Origin: JAWKTT01 sp041398965
GTDB taxonomy: Bacteria > Planctomycetota > Planctomycetia > Planctomycetales > Planctomycetaceae
Assembly (NCBI GenBank): GCA_041398965.1
Contig: JAWKTT010000013.1
Span: 1 to 64,000, forward strand
Direction: 5' to 3'
Length of the DNA: 64,000 nt
The notes under the pieces are model-generated. The model saw only the letters and a program-made list of their open reading frames with translations, ran no database searches and had not been told where the DNA came from. The position numbers and the translations under genes were made by a program. Shown piece after piece: positions 25,343 to 34,893 of the stretch. Position 1 is the stretch's first letter. Every line of letters starts with the position of its first letter.

Positions 25343-27310
25343 CTAGATAAGACGGCGGCTGAGCGGGCTGAAGTGGATGTACTCCCAGTGGCGGTAACCT
25401 TCGTGCTGTTTGACCAACTCGGCCTGTGGGCCGATGGCGTTGACCTTGCCCTCTTGCAAATAGATCACTTGTTGGCAGAAGCGAAGTGTCGACATACGGC
25501 GTGGCAGGAAAAGGAGGGTTCGATCGGCCGAGAGTCTTTGATAGGTATCGTCGATCAGGGCCTTTGAATCTGCATCGAGCGGTGCCTGCGGTTCTTCAAT
25601 GATGAGTAGTGCGGGGGATCTCAATGCCGCACGTGCGAGATGCAGTCGAAAAGCGACTCCCGGCTCCAGCGTTTCACCATGTTCACCTAGCATCGTGTCG
25701 TACTTGTTGGGAAGTGAGGAGACGAACTTATGGACATGCGTTAGTTTCGCTGCTTCGACCGCATCGTGCGAACTGTACTCCGACTGTCCACAGGTCAGAT
25801 TCTCCAGAATGGTCCCAGTGAGAAAGGGGTCGCTGCCGCTGACAAAGATGGCTTCCGCTCGTAACGATTCGAGCGTCCCGTCGTTCGTATCCTGATTATC
25901 GAACAAGATCTTGCCGGATGTCGGTTCAATGAAGCGGGGCAACAGGTAAACGAGTGCTCGTGCTTCTTCGATGGAGTGAGACACAATCGCAGTCCGCGTC
26001 CCCGCTGCAATGGTCAGGTCGATCCCTTGCAACAGATGCTTCCCCTGAGTGCGGTAATCGACCGACTCGAAGCGAATTGACTCCGAGAGCGGCTCCAGAA
26101 ATTTCGCCCCGACGGCTTGCCCCACTTCGGGTATGGTCGCCAGATACCGATACACGCGGTCGACCTCGTAAATGATCGATTGTCGAATCTTCATCGTTCT
26201 GATGGCCGAAACGGAGACAGTGACGAGTCCCACCAGTGATAAAAAGATGAGCCAGCCCCGCCCCAAAGGAAGCGGCGACGTGACCGACAGGACGCGTGAC
26301 CCGATCAAAAACAACACCACGGTCAGGCAGAAAACAGCCAGCAAACGAGAAAGTCGGAGGGAAAGAGTCTCGCCAACGTCGGCACGCTGCAAGTCGGCCT
26401 GATAGCGATTGAGATGATGGTCGAATCGGTCCTGTTCAAACTTCTCCATGCCATACCCACGAATGAGTCGCGAACTCTCCAGTCCCTCCGCCAGCACCCG
26501 CAAATTCGACTCTGTCTGGGCGATGACCAACTCCCGCTTCGCTCGAGCCTGTATGGCAGCGTAACGCATGATCCAACACGCAGCGAACGCGGGGAAGAGG
26601 CACTCCAAGGTGAGTTTCCAGTCGGCAATGAGTGCGATCATCAGAAACAGCACAGCGGCCAGAATGTCATGCACCGAATTTCGTGCCCAGTTCGACAGGT
26701 TTCGGTCGATCGCAGCGACCCCCTGTAGAAACAGTTTCGTTGCCTCTGATTCACGCGGCCCATCGACGTGACTTGTCCCCAGACGCAACGCCTGACGATG
26801 GATGGCCGATCGAAGTTGCCCCACCGGACTCGCTGCAAAAGTGGTCGCGGCCAACTTCAACTGGCTATAGCTCAGGACCCTCAACCCTCCGATCAGCAAC
26901 AACAGGAGGGAGACTCCGGCGAGTGCCCCGTTGTTCGACTGCAAAGCAGACCAGGTTCGCCAGGGACGTTCAATCATGCTCCCCCACGGCTTGTTGCGGC
27001 TGGTCCAGACGGTCGGCAAGAGACCAGTTTCGGTCAGCGAGACCCCGCCAGTTGTGCCATCATTCGAGAGCTGAGGAACCGAGATTCCCGCGACAAACTC
27101 CCGAAACTCTGGCAACTCGGCTTCGGTGATTCGCAATCGCCCTTGATGCGACAGCAAGTCGACCCCAAGGGTGAGCGTCAGAATTAGGAGAAACAGCGAA
27201 ACGGCCCCCCCCGCCGACCAGAACAGCACGCGAACTCCGGGGAGTTTTCGCCATAACTGATGGGGAACAAGTCGCGTCCAGAGTCGAGGAGTTGAAGTGT
27301 GAGTGTTCAC
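25343..27310 (-). CDS. ABC exporter-like protein with degenerate ATP-binding motifs
   Basis: A 655-residue fusion of a membrane domain (helices near 30-50, 130-148, 215-250, 325-370) and an ABC-type domain (about 410-635), the layout of a half-size exporter. Every catalytic motif is altered. Where Walker A should be (about 437-452) the protein reads GTRTAIVSHSIEEARA, with no G-K-S/T. The Q-loop region is SGSDPFLTGTILENL without the Gln. The LSGGQ signature is LEPGV (548-552). Walker B is ALLIIEEPQAPLD. The switch His is replaced (LPRRMST). Membrane coupling sequences such as RLIRGYGMEKFEQDRF are well kept. The frame is intact over 1.97 kb, so it is probably expressed without normal ATPase activity, perhaps as an inactive partner or scaffold. 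Confidence 0.8.
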   Translation of the reverse strand: MNTHTSTPRLWTRLVPHQLWRKLPGVRVLFWSAGGAVSLFLLILTLTLGVDLLSHQGRLRITEAELPEFREFVAGISVPQLSNDGTTGGVSLTETGLLPTVWTSRNKPWGSMIERPWRTWSALQSNNGALAGVSLLLLLIGGLRVLSYSQLKLAATTFAASPVGQLRSAIHRQALRLGTSHVDGPRESEATKLFLQGVAAIDRNLSNWARNSVHDILAAVLFLMIALIADWKLTLECLFPAFAACWIMRYAAIQARAKRELVIAQTESNLRVLAEGLESSRLIRGYGMEKFEQDRFDHHLNRYQADLQRADVGETLSLRLSRLLAVFCLTVVLFLIGSRVLSVTSPLPLGRGWLIFLSLVGLVTVSVSAIRTMKIRQSIIYEVDRVYRYLATIPEVGQAVGAKFLEPLSESIRFESVDYRTQGKHLLQGIDLTIAAGTRTAIVSHSIEEARALVYLLPRFIEPTSGKILFDNQDTNDGTLESLRAEAIFVSGSDPFLTGTILENLTCGQSEYSSHDAVEAAKLTHVHKFVSSLPNKYDTMLGEHGETLEPGVAFRLHLARAALRSPALLIIEEPQAPLDADSKALIDDTYQRLSADRTLLFLPRRMSTLRFCQQVIYLQEGKVNAIGPQAELVKQHEGYRHWEYIHFSPLSRRLI

Positions 27311-27388
27311 CGGAGATTCTCAAGATGCGGTAGGTCTGAACAATACGGTCGACGAGATCGGCGACCGCTTCCCCGGCTTGCCGTCGCA

Positions 27389-28378
27389 TCAGGCCAAGTC
27401 CCGATCCTCGAACAGCAGGAAGCCGAAGCACATCATCGCTGTGATATACGCGGCGGAGTACAACATGCAATATCCAATATACTCCGGAGGGACCGGGCGG
27501 AGGGTCGCAATCGCGGCATCGAGGCTAAATACTTCCAAAGCTGGAAGCACGGTGGCGAACAATCTCGCGACGAATTTCAGAAAGACATTATCCGCCAGGA
27601 CCGACGCGACAAGCACACTGGTCAGGTGCCCAATGACGAAGATGGTCATACAGGTGACCACGTTCATCATCATCGGAACGCGAGTCGCGATCGCCACACT
27701 GACGGACGTAATGACGGCCAGCTCGAAGTACAGTAGGGCGAGTCCAGGGAGCGTATGCGTTGCCATTTCGAGGAGTTCGGGATTGGTCGACAGACTGAAC
27801 AGGCCATCTTCCATATAGAATAGGTCCTTCGAACCCGCTCCAGACTCACGGGAGTCGTACTTGGCTTTGTAGTAGGTCGAGGCGAACAGTGTCGTCCCGG
27901 TGATGACGACGTAAAGCAGGACCAGCTGAGCCAGTCCGAGATACTTTCCGACCACAAACTGTCGCCGATTGATCGGCTTGGACAGCAACGTCATGGCGGT
28001 CCGTCCCTCGATCTCGTCGGTCACTGTCGTGCTGGATGTCCAAAGGGCAATCACCAGCCCCCCCATGAGAATCGTCGCGAGGCCACACTGGATGTAGAAC
28101 TTCGTCTCATCTTTGAAGGCGAAGAATGGAATCCAGATCGATGCGATCGTAAACATTGAGATGAACAGGGTCGCGAGGATGAACACGGGATTCCGAATCC
28201 CTTCCTTCAGTGTCGCCCGGGCGATGACTCCAGCGCGAGTCAAGAGAGAGGCCATTGCCATCATGATCACGATACCCACAAGCAGCAGCAGAATCGTGAT
28301 GCCTGACGTGTTTGGCGGGGCATCCGGCGCAAGCACACCACTCGCTTGGTCGGCAAGAAAGAATGTAAAGTCGAGCAT
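27389..28378 (-). CDS. ABC-2 type transporter permease
   Basis: A roughly 329-residue membrane protein from the ATG at 28376-28378 (the frame allows a start at 28423). About six helices are visible, for example GITILLLLVGIVIMMAMASL and NVVTCMTIFVIGHLTSVLVA. The ABC-2/NosY-like pattern is evident in FYIQCGLATILMGGLVIALW followed by TVTDEIEGRTAMTLLSKPIN, where the E-x-x-x-x-T-x-x-x-L-x-x-P-I motif links to the ATPase. It needs an ATPase subunit, but the only ABC domain nearby, just downstream, has degenerate motifs. It is 78 bp upstream of that gene on the same strand and may be co-transcribed. The substrate is unknown. Confidence 0.83.
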   Translation of the reverse strand: MLDFTFFLADQASGVLAPDAPPNTSGITILLLLVGIVIMMAMASLLTRAGVIARATLKEGIRNPVFILATLFISMFTIASIWIPFFAFKDETKFYIQCGLATILMGGLVIALWTSSTTVTDEIEGRTAMTLLSKPINRRQFVVGKYLGLAQLVLLYVVITGTTLFASTYYKAKYDSRESGAGSKDLFYMEDGLFSLSTNPELLEMATHTLPGLALLYFELAVITSVSVAIATRVPMMMNVVTCMTIFVIGHLTSVLVASVLADNVFLKFVARLFATVLPALEVFSLDAAIATLRPVPPEYIGYCMLYSAAYITAMMCFGFLLFEDRDLA

Positions 28379-28423
28379 GGAAGTGACAAATCCTGAGGTG
28401 GAAAAAAACAGAAACGACACCAT

Positions 28424-28959
28424 GATGAAATGAAACCGGCAACAAAGTTCTGCCGGAGGCCGGCCCCGTCAGGAACCAGTTTCGACACGGAACCGATCGG
28501 AACAACGTGTCGTCACTGAATCTAACTCCTTTTGCGACAGAAGGAAACTGTTCCGCCACTCCCCTTTGCCAGAAACTCACAATGACAGAACGGGGGCGAC
28601 TTGCGGTAATTCCGAAATCGCGGTCACGAATCGTGAGCATCCTTGGTATGGCCGTACGTCATTCGCCACACCGTTTGACATCCCGCTTTGCCGAATCCGC
28701 CGCAAGGCGACCGAATGTCGGAACAGGCTGACGTTCACCAATCGCACGGTTTTTGTGCAACATCAAGACTTCTCTGGCGGGAGATTTCTTCTTCAAGAAA
28801 GGGGAATTGCGTCATTCCGCCGCAGTGAGGCCGAGTGATGATCCGATAAGAGATAACGGTGGTGACGACTATGCCGTCTAGTTTGATGCGCTCGTCGCCA
28901 GCCAGGTGCCGAACACTTTCCCGGCATCTTGCGAAACAGTGATCTTGGGGAACACGACG
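28424..28959 (+). other. Divergent intergenic region
   Basis: About 535 bp between the ABC-2 permease and thioredoxin genes. No gene is recognised; it should contain the two promoters. Frames crossing it lack family sequence. Confidence 0.4.
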
Positions 28960-29556
28960 ATGCGACGACGGACAGCCGCTTTCTTACTGTTGGCACTGGT
29001 CCCACTTTGTGCAGGGAGCTTCCTCACTCCAGCGGCGACCGCTGGTCCTCCCAAACGATCCCCATCGACCCCCACGGTTCAATGGCAAGACGGCCTTAAA
29101 GTGGCACATCAACAGGCAATGCAGCAAAACAAGCCGATTCTCATCGTCTTCGGAGCAACCTGGTGCGGTCCGTGCAAAACCATGAAAGCCGAAACACTCG
29201 CTCATCCTGAGCTTGCTCAGCACATCAATGACCACTTTGTGCCGGTCTACCTCGACTTTGACCAGAACGAAAAGGTCGCGAACATCTTGGAGATTGAATC
29301 GATCCCGGCAGTCATCGTCCTGAGTCCGAACGCTGATCTCCTGGGACGTTACATCGGCTTCGCCAAGCCGCAGAAATTCTTTGACAACATCACCGAAGCC
29401 GAGCGATTGCACATGCAGTCTCAACAGGTAGGACGTGCTTCGATCCCGAACACCGTTACCCGTCCAACTTCCGCTCCCACTCCGACACGTTCGACCGCAC
29501 AGCCACCTGTCCGCTCCGCGTCGCAATCGTCACCTCGCCCCTACCCAACACGTTAG
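28960..29556 (+). CDS. Exported thioredoxin-family protein
   Basis: A 198-residue protein from the ATG at 28960, whose product opens with a signal peptide (MRRRTAAFLLLALVPLCAGS); the frame is open from 28906. The thioredoxin fold occupies about 40-150 with the redox-active pair Cys69/Cys72 (FGATWCGPCKTM) and the cis-Pro motif ESIPAVIVLSP. The last 45 residues are a Pro/Ser/Thr-rich tail, perhaps disordered or wall-associated. It resembles the thioredoxin_7/DsbD C-terminal group, which reduces or isomerises disulfides outside the cytoplasm. It is the second CxxC thioredoxin within 5 kb, after the TlpA-like gene. Confidence 0.87.
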   Translation: MRRRTAAFLLLALVPLCAGSFLTPAATAGPPKRSPSTPTVQWQDGLKVAHQQAMQQNKPILIVFGATWCGPCKTMKAETLAHPELAQHINDHFVPVYLDFDQNEKVANILEIESIPAVIVLSPNADLLGRYIGFAKPQKFFDNITEAERLHMQSQQVGRASIPNTVTRPTSAPTPTRSTAQPPVRSASQSSPRPYPTR

Positions 29557-29646
29557 TTGGACGGATTGGACAGACAGTGCTGCCCGTGCGACCTCATCTA
29601 GTTCGTGCATCGGGCGTTCTTCCGGCACGCAAAGCGATGTGGACGA

Positions 29647-30654
29647 CTACGAGTGCCCTAAAGCTTTGGCGACGGCCCCCTGCACTTTCTTCAAACCTTC
29701 GCTGAGCACAGTCGCGGCGTCTTTTTCCCAATACGAACGGTTGAAAAGTTCGAGTGACAGGGCACCTTGAAAGCCGTTGTGATGGAGCGTCTCGAAGATC
29801 ATGTCAACCGGTGCCACTCCGTCCCCCACATGCACCCGGTCGCTGTCGTTCTGCTCTGTTCTGCCGGGTGTTGCGGGATAGTCGTTGACATGGAAAACGG
29901 GAATCTTTGTGCCTTCAATCAATCGCAGCCCGTCAAAGCCCGAACCGCCCCGGAAGATGTGGTAGATGTCCGGCAGAATGCAGGCATCCGGCTGACCACT
30001 TTCGACGGCGACAAACACCGCTTCTCCCAGTCGCGACAGGTTCTTCGATGGTCCCCAGATTTCGACCATCGGGGTGACACCGATCTCTCGCCCCACTTCC
30101 AACAACTTCCCGTATCGTTCAGCCAATGCAAACAGGTCGACCATCGGGGCATCTCCGCCGTGTGAGCCGATGGGGGGAGCCGCAATGAACTTCCCGCCCA
30201 GCTGAGCGATCAGATCGGCATCTCGCTTGAATGTCTCAATCCCCTCGGCTCGTTTGGCGTCGTCATTGACCGACCACTGCGGAAACCCAATCGCGCTCTC
30301 GACTCGTAGGTTGTGATCCTCCAATCGTTTTCGCAGCTCCGACAGCTTCCCGCCCCCCTTCTGAAACTCCTCGATCTCGCGAATCCAAGGTTCAATTCCC
30401 TGATAGCCTGCCTTAGCGATGAGTTCGATTTCTTCGACCAACGGCAACTTCTGGCCTCGGATGGTGCTCGTGTTCAGGCAGTACCGAAAGCCGCTCTTGT
30501 TGGGGGTTGCGCTGGAGGCGGTCTGCGGAGTGTCGGCGGCGGCCAGTTCGTTCATCCACAGGCCGCTCCCCAATGCGGCGGCCCCCAATGTCGCCCCTCC
30601 TGTTTGAAAGAGTTGCCGTCGAGTCAGAGGCCCGGACACAGGTTGTTCAACCAT
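29647..30654 (-). CDS. Exported sugar phosphate isomerase/epimerase-like TIM barrel
   Basis: A 335-residue protein from the ATG at 30652-30654. The N-terminus carries a twin-arginine-type signal (LTRRQLFQTGGATLGAAAL). The rest is the AP-endonuclease-2/xylose-isomerase-like TIM barrel: FRYCLNTSTIRGQKLP, AGYQGIEPWIREIEEF, a second metal region in GVTPMVEIWGPSKNLSR, ACILPDIYHIFRGGSGFD and IPVFHVNDYPATPGR. Metal-binding Glu, Asp and His sit at the ends of these strands. Such planctomycete proteins act on sugars, inositols or hydroxypyruvate-like substrates; the reaction cannot be fixed. It ends close to the convergent thioredoxin gene. Confidence 0.85.
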   Translation of the reverse strand: MVEQPVSGPLTRRQLFQTGGATLGAAALGSGLWMNELAAADTPQTASSATPNKSGFRYCLNTSTIRGQKLPLVEEIELIAKAGYQGIEPWIREIEEFQKGGGKLSELRKRLEDHNLRVESAIGFPQWSVNDDAKRAEGIETFKRDADLIAQLGGKFIAAPPIGSHGGDAPMVDLFALAERYGKLLEVGREIGVTPMVEIWGPSKNLSRLGEAVFVAVESGQPDACILPDIYHIFRGGSGFDGLRLIEGTKIPVFHVNDYPATPGRTEQNDSDRVHVGDGVAPVDMIFETLHHNGFQGALSLELFNRSYWEKDAATVLSEGLKKVQGAVAKALGHS

Positions 30655-30820
30655 GAATCGATTTCCCGAAAGGTGCAAACGAAGAAAGAAGGAGTCGTAC
30701 CGAGTGTACGATTTGAACACCTCATAAGCCAAGCAACCCCATTCCGTTTCGCCTCACATTATCAAAACGGACCTCATCCCGTATCATGCTGATCCACGAA
30801 ACAGATCAGACACACGGAAC

Positions 30821-32485
30821 ATGCTGCTCATGTCACTCCTGCATCTCAAAAACGGAATCATCCACGACCCAGTCCACGGCGTGGATGGCGTTGTGGGCGA
30901 CCTCTGGATCGAAAACGGACGTCTCGTTACAGATCCGAAAGACTCCCAGCGACGACCGACACGCGTTATCGACCTAACCGGAATGGTGGTCATGCCCGGC
31001 GGGGTTGATATGCATTGCCATATCGTTGGCCCCAAGGTCAACTCGGCTCGGAAGATGCAGCCCGAGATGAGCCGAAATGCACCGCCAATGCCTCGAACTC
31101 CCATCACGCGGTCCGGCAGCCAAGGGAATGTGCCGTCGAGTCATGCGACGGGCTATCTCTATGCCGGACTGGGCTACACCACTGCCTTCGACGCCGCAAT
31201 TTCTCCGTTAGGTGCGCGGGCGTCGCATGAAGAACTCCAAGACACCCCGATTATTGATAAAGGGTTTTATCTCCTCATGGGGAATCATCATTATCTGATG
31301 CAACAAGCAGCATCAGGTGAATATGAACGACTCAAGGCATGTGTCGCTTGGTTGCTTCAATCGACCGGAGGCTATGCGTGCAAGATCGTCAACGCGGGGG
31401 GCGTCGAGGTTTGGAAGACGACTGGCGGAGATGCGAAGTCGATTGATTCGCCGGTCGCCGGATTCGACGTCTCTCCCCGCACAATCCTCCAGCAAATCAC
31501 GCGGGCTGTCGACGATCTCAAGCTCCCACATGCGGCACATATCCACTGCAACAATCTCGGCATGCCAGGCAACTGGTCGACAACGCTGGATACGATGCGG
31601 GCTCTCTCCGGGAACCGGGGGCATCTCACACACATTCAGTTTCATAGCTATGGGGGAAATCCTGACGACCAGCCGACGATGCATAGTCGCGTCCCCGAGT
31701 TAGTGGACTATGTTTATGCCCATCCGGAGCTATCGGTCGATGTCGGTCAGGTGTTATTCGGTGACACAACCTCAATGACCGGCGACGGCCCACTCGGACA
31801 TTTTCTGCATCAGATTTATGGCCGCAAATGGCTCTCAGTCGACGCTGAGATGGAAGGGGGATGCGGAATTGTCCCGGTCACCTATCGTGACAAGTCGTTC
31901 GTGCATGCTCTGCAATGGGCGATCGGCCTCGAATGGTATTTGCTGATGCCGGACCCTTGGCGAATCGCAATGAGCACTGATCACCCCAACGGCGGATCGT
32001 TCCTGGCTTACCCTCAGATCATCGCCATGCTGATGGATCGGGGGTTAAGGCACGACACGTTGCAGCGATTGCCGGCCGGAGTGTTGTCGAAATGCACTCT
32101 CGGGGAAATTACTCGCGAGTACACGTTGCAAGAGATCGCAATCATCACCCGTGCCGCCCCCGCCCGGATGCTGGGGCTGAAACAGAAGGGACATCTTGGT
32201 GTTGGTGCCGATGCTGACATTACCGTCTATCAGCCCAACGCCGACAAACAGCAGATGTTCGAGCTGCCTCGTTACGTGATCCATGCGGGGGAAGTGGTTG
32301 TTGACGATGCTCAGTTGCAGCCGCACCATGACGGACCGGTTCACTACACGGCCCCCAGCTTCGATTGCGATGTCCTCCCTCACATTCGTGACTGGTTCGA
32401 GGCCAACTACACGTTGCAGTTTCGGAACTACCCAATTGACGCAAGCCTGTTGGCCGAGAACGGCGTCTGCTCGACGCTCGAGTGA
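30821..32485 (+). CDS. fhcA: Formylmethanofuran dehydrogenase subunit A homologue (FhcA/FmdA)
   Basis: A 554-residue amidohydrolase matching subunit A of formylmethanofuran dehydrogenase or the formyltransferase/hydrolase complex. Landmarks are PGGVDMHCHIVGPKVNSARK (H-x-H metal site and the FhcA-specific ending), YLYAGLGYTTAFDAAISPL, CKIVNAGGVEVWK, HIHCNNLGMPGNW, LTHIQFHSYGG, DAEMEGGCGIVPVTY and MSTDHPNGGSF with the catalytic Asp. In aerobic bacteria the complex hydrolyses formyl-methanofuran as part of methanopterin-linked C1 oxidation. A second in-frame ATG lies at 30830. The B, C and D subunits are not in the window, so their genes are elsewhere or this copy acts alone. Confidence 0.9.
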   Translation: MLLMSLLHLKNGIIHDPVHGVDGVVGDLWIENGRLVTDPKDSQRRPTRVIDLTGMVVMPGGVDMHCHIVGPKVNSARKMQPEMSRNAPPMPRTPITRSGSQGNVPSSHATGYLYAGLGYTTAFDAAISPLGARASHEELQDTPIIDKGFYLLMGNHHYLMQQAASGEYERLKACVAWLLQSTGGYACKIVNAGGVEVWKTTGGDAKSIDSPVAGFDVSPRTILQQITRAVDDLKLPHAAHIHCNNLGMPGNWSTTLDTMRALSGNRGHLTHIQFHSYGGNPDDQPTMHSRVPELVDYVYAHPELSVDVGQVLFGDTTSMTGDGPLGHFLHQIYGRKWLSVDAEMEGGCGIVPVTYRDKSFVHALQWAIGLEWYLLMPDPWRIAMSTDHPNGGSFLAYPQIIAMLMDRGLRHDTLQRLPAGVLSKCTLGEITREYTLQEIAIITRAAPARMLGLKQKGHLGVGADADITVYQPNADKQQMFELPRYVIHAGEVVVDDAQLQPHHDGPVHYTAPSFDCDVLPHIRDWFEANYTLQFRNYPIDASLLAENGVCSTLE

Positions 32486-32659
32486 TTTCTGCGATCAAAC
32501 GCCCGCAGAGACTGGACAGTGACGGCTCAAAACTCGACACTTCCGCTGGTCCCTGCCGCTCGAAGGAAAGAAGGACATCCTTGTCCCTCGATAGGATTGG
32601 CGGCGTCATTTCGGCGACCGGACTTCATAACTTCCCAGTGCTTCTACCCCAGCGAATCC

Positions 32660-34243
32660 ATGAGTCTCCATCCAGTTCTGATTGACGGTCAGTGGCGTAC
32701 TTCGAGTTCGACGTCTGGTTTTCAGGCGATGAACCCACAGACCAGGCAATGGCTGCCCGATCAATTCCCGATCAGTGACTGGGATGAAATCGAGTCCGCG
32801 GTTTCCGCAGCGTACAAGGCATTCGACATCGTACGAAACTGGCCTGGAGCACGATTCGCAGAGTTTCTTGAAGCGTATGCTCTTGAGATCGAGCAACGCA
32901 TCGACACGATTGTCGCCACGGCAAACAGCGAGACAGCATTGCCAGTTGAACCCCGTTTGAAAGGGGGCGAAATGGTTCGCACCCTGAATCAGATTCGACA
33001 GGGAGCCGCCGCCGCAAGAGACGGCTCGTGGAAGCAACCCGTCATCGACACCGCGACCGGCATTCGGTCGATGCTCGGCCCGATTGGTCCTGTGGTCGTG
33101 TTCGGCCCCAATAACTTTCCACTCGCGTTCAACAGCATCGCCGGGGGAGATTTCGTTGCTGCGATTGCTGCGGGGAATCCAGTGATTGCCAAAGGACACT
33201 CGTCTCACCCGCATACGACGATGCTGTTCGCCCAGGCAGCCCATGTGGCAGCAACTGCGACCAACCTTCCACCCGGCTTCATTCAACTGATCTATCGCAC
33301 GAGTCATTCCGACGGAGCGAGACTCGTCTCGCATCCGCACGTCGGAGCCACGGGATACACTGGTTCTCGCAAGGCAGGGCTCGCATTGAAAGAGGCGTCC
33401 GATCGAGTCGGAAAGCCGATCTATGTCGAACTCTCCAGCATCAATCCGGTCTTCTTTCTGCCGGGTGCCCTAGAAGAACGGGCGAGTGCTTTGGTTGACG
33501 AATTCGTCGGTAGCTGCCTGATGGGTGTCGGACAATTCTGTACGAATCCCGGTCTCGTCGTGCTCCCCCGAGGAGAGGCGACTGAGTCCTTCATCTCAGC
33601 CGTAGGCGAGAAGTTTGCCGCCGCACCAGTCGGAACGCTGTTGGGTGATGGAGTTGCGACTGGCCTGAAACAGGCGATCACCAAACTGCAAGAGGCAGGG
33701 GCTGTGCTTGTTACGGGCGATTCAGCAGCCGACCCGAATCGCTGCTGTGCCCCCAACACCCTGCTCCGCACAACCGGGGCCGACTTCCTCAATCGGCCCG
33801 ATGCGTTTCAGGAAGAAGCCTTCGGGAACTGCTCGATGATTGTTGTCGCGGATGATGTCCGGGAAATGCGTCTGATTGCCGAGAGCTTGGAAGGAAACCT
33901 GACAGGCTCGATCTACTCCGCCACTTCGGGAGCGGACGACGCCAGCTACGACCTCATCGCTCCAGCCCTTCGACAGCGGGTCGGTCGTCTCCTCAACGAT
34001 AAGATGCCAACCGGCGTCGCCGTCTCTCCGGCCATGAATCATGGTGGCCCCTTCCCCGCCACAGGCCACCCCGGCTTCACTGCGGTCGGCATCCCAGCCT
34101 CACTCCGCCGGTTCGCCATGCTCCAGTGCTACGACAACGTCCGCGAACACCGCCTGCCAGCCGAACTCCAGAACACAAACCCGACTGGCACCCTCTGGCG
34201 AACCATCAGCGGCCAACCAACTCAGTCAGACGTCCCCGCCTGA
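32660..34243 (+). CDS. Aldehyde dehydrogenase, ketoglutarate-semialdehyde dehydrogenase-like
   Basis: A 527-residue NAD(P)+-dependent aldehyde dehydrogenase from the ATG at 32660; the frame runs from 32519 with unrelated residues. FGPNNFPLAFNSIAGGDF, AIAAGNPVIAKGHSSHP and ATGYTGSRKAGLAL form the cofactor region. Catalytic Glu257 is in VELSSINPVFFLPG, catalytic Cys294 in GVGQFCTNPGLVVLP, and FQEEAFGNCSMIV is the late conserved motif. Use of H-S-S-H-P after the cofactor Lys and the C-T-N-P-G active site point to the 2,5-dioxovalerate (alpha-ketoglutarate semialdehyde) dehydrogenase branch, the last step of several sugar-acid pathways. It follows fhcA by 174 bp; a role in C1 metabolism is only a possibility. 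Confidence 0.88.
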   Translation: MSLHPVLIDGQWRTSSSTSGFQAMNPQTRQWLPDQFPISDWDEIESAVSAAYKAFDIVRNWPGARFAEFLEAYALEIEQRIDTIVATANSETALPVEPRLKGGEMVRTLNQIRQGAAAARDGSWKQPVIDTATGIRSMLGPIGPVVVFGPNNFPLAFNSIAGGDFVAAIAAGNPVIAKGHSSHPHTTMLFAQAAHVAATATNLPPGFIQLIYRTSHSDGARLVSHPHVGATGYTGSRKAGLALKEASDRVGKPIYVELSSINPVFFLPGALEERASALVDEFVGSCLMGVGQFCTNPGLVVLPRGEATESFISAVGEKFAAAPVGTLLGDGVATGLKQAITKLQEAGAVLVTGDSAADPNRCCAPNTLLRTTGADFLNRPDAFQEEAFGNCSMIVVADDVREMRLIAESLEGNLTGSIYSATSGADDASYDLIAPALRQRVGRLLNDKMPTGVAVSPAMNHGGPFPATGHPGFTAVGIPASLRRFAMLQCYDNVREHRLPAELQNTNPTGTLWRTISGQPTQSDVPA

Positions 34244-34330
34244 GAATTTACCTCTAGTAGCGGGGCCCATTTTCGATCGTCTGCCCTGCTGTTTCTAGGG
34301 ACAAGGATGTTTGTCGCACCAAGGGAGCAC

Positions 34331-34735
34331 CTACTTTTCGAGCGTAAAGCTCCACGAGTTGGTGTCGTCTTCCTTTACGGTCTCCGTCAGGGTCGACATC
34401 CCGTTGTATTTTTCCGGGATGATATCGAGAGTGATTTCTTCGCCGTACTGCCCTTTCTCTCCGGTCGCTTTATTCGATGAAAAGCGTATCGTCTTCTCCC
34501 CTTTGGTCGCTTGGAACTCAAACTTTCCGTCCTTGATTGTCCCTTGAGCAGGTGAGCCGACACCATCGACTGGGTCAACGACAATCACACCATCAGCCAA
34601 GTCTTTGCCGTCAAACTGAACTGTTCCGGTGACCTTATAGGTCGTGGGGGCATCTGATCCTGCCCCTCCTCCGCATCCACTCAGTGCGATGGTCAGCATC
34701 AGACCACTACAAAATTGAGTCATTCGGGACATCAT
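34331..34735 (-). CDS. Small lipoprotein with beta-sandwich-like domain
   Basis: A 134-residue lipoprotein: a signal peptide with lipobox ALSGC (Cys at about 21), a Gly-rich spacer, then a domain beginning YKVTGTVQFDGKDLADGVI, the pattern of the carboxypeptidase-regulatory-like/transthyretin-like proteins planctomycetes make in great numbers. AGGAG stands just before tandem ATGs, so translation may start at 34735 or 34732. It follows the DUF1559 gene on the same strand, its common partner, but a hairpin lies between them. Function unknown; an extracytoplasmic lipid-anchored protein. Confidence 0.8.
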   Translation of the reverse strand: MMSRMTQFCSGLMLTIALSGCGGGAGSDAPTTYKVTGTVQFDGKDLADGVIVVDPVDGVGSPAQGTIKDGKFEFQATKGEKTIRFSSNKATGEKGQYGEEITLDIIPEKYNGMSTLTETVKEDDTNSWSFTLEK

Positions 34736-34858
34736 TCTCTCCTAAAGTGGACAATAAACTGGTCAATCAACAAATGTCGTGGTTGAGATGCTTGCGGAGT
34801 CCCGATACTCCCCTATTTGAATGCTGAGAGATATCGGTGAAAAGTGGCAGAAAAGCGA

Positions 34859-34893
34859 ACAGCCCGGAGTCGGTTAAGCGAACTCCGGGCTGT
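34859..34893 (-). terminator. Hairpin terminator after the DUF1559 gene
   Basis: ACAGCCCGGAGT and ACTCCGGGCTGT form a perfect 12-bp stem with an 11-base loop. On the minus strand it is followed by TCGCTTTTCTG. It lies about 130 bases after the DUF1559 stop and before the lipoprotein gene. Confidence 0.6.
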
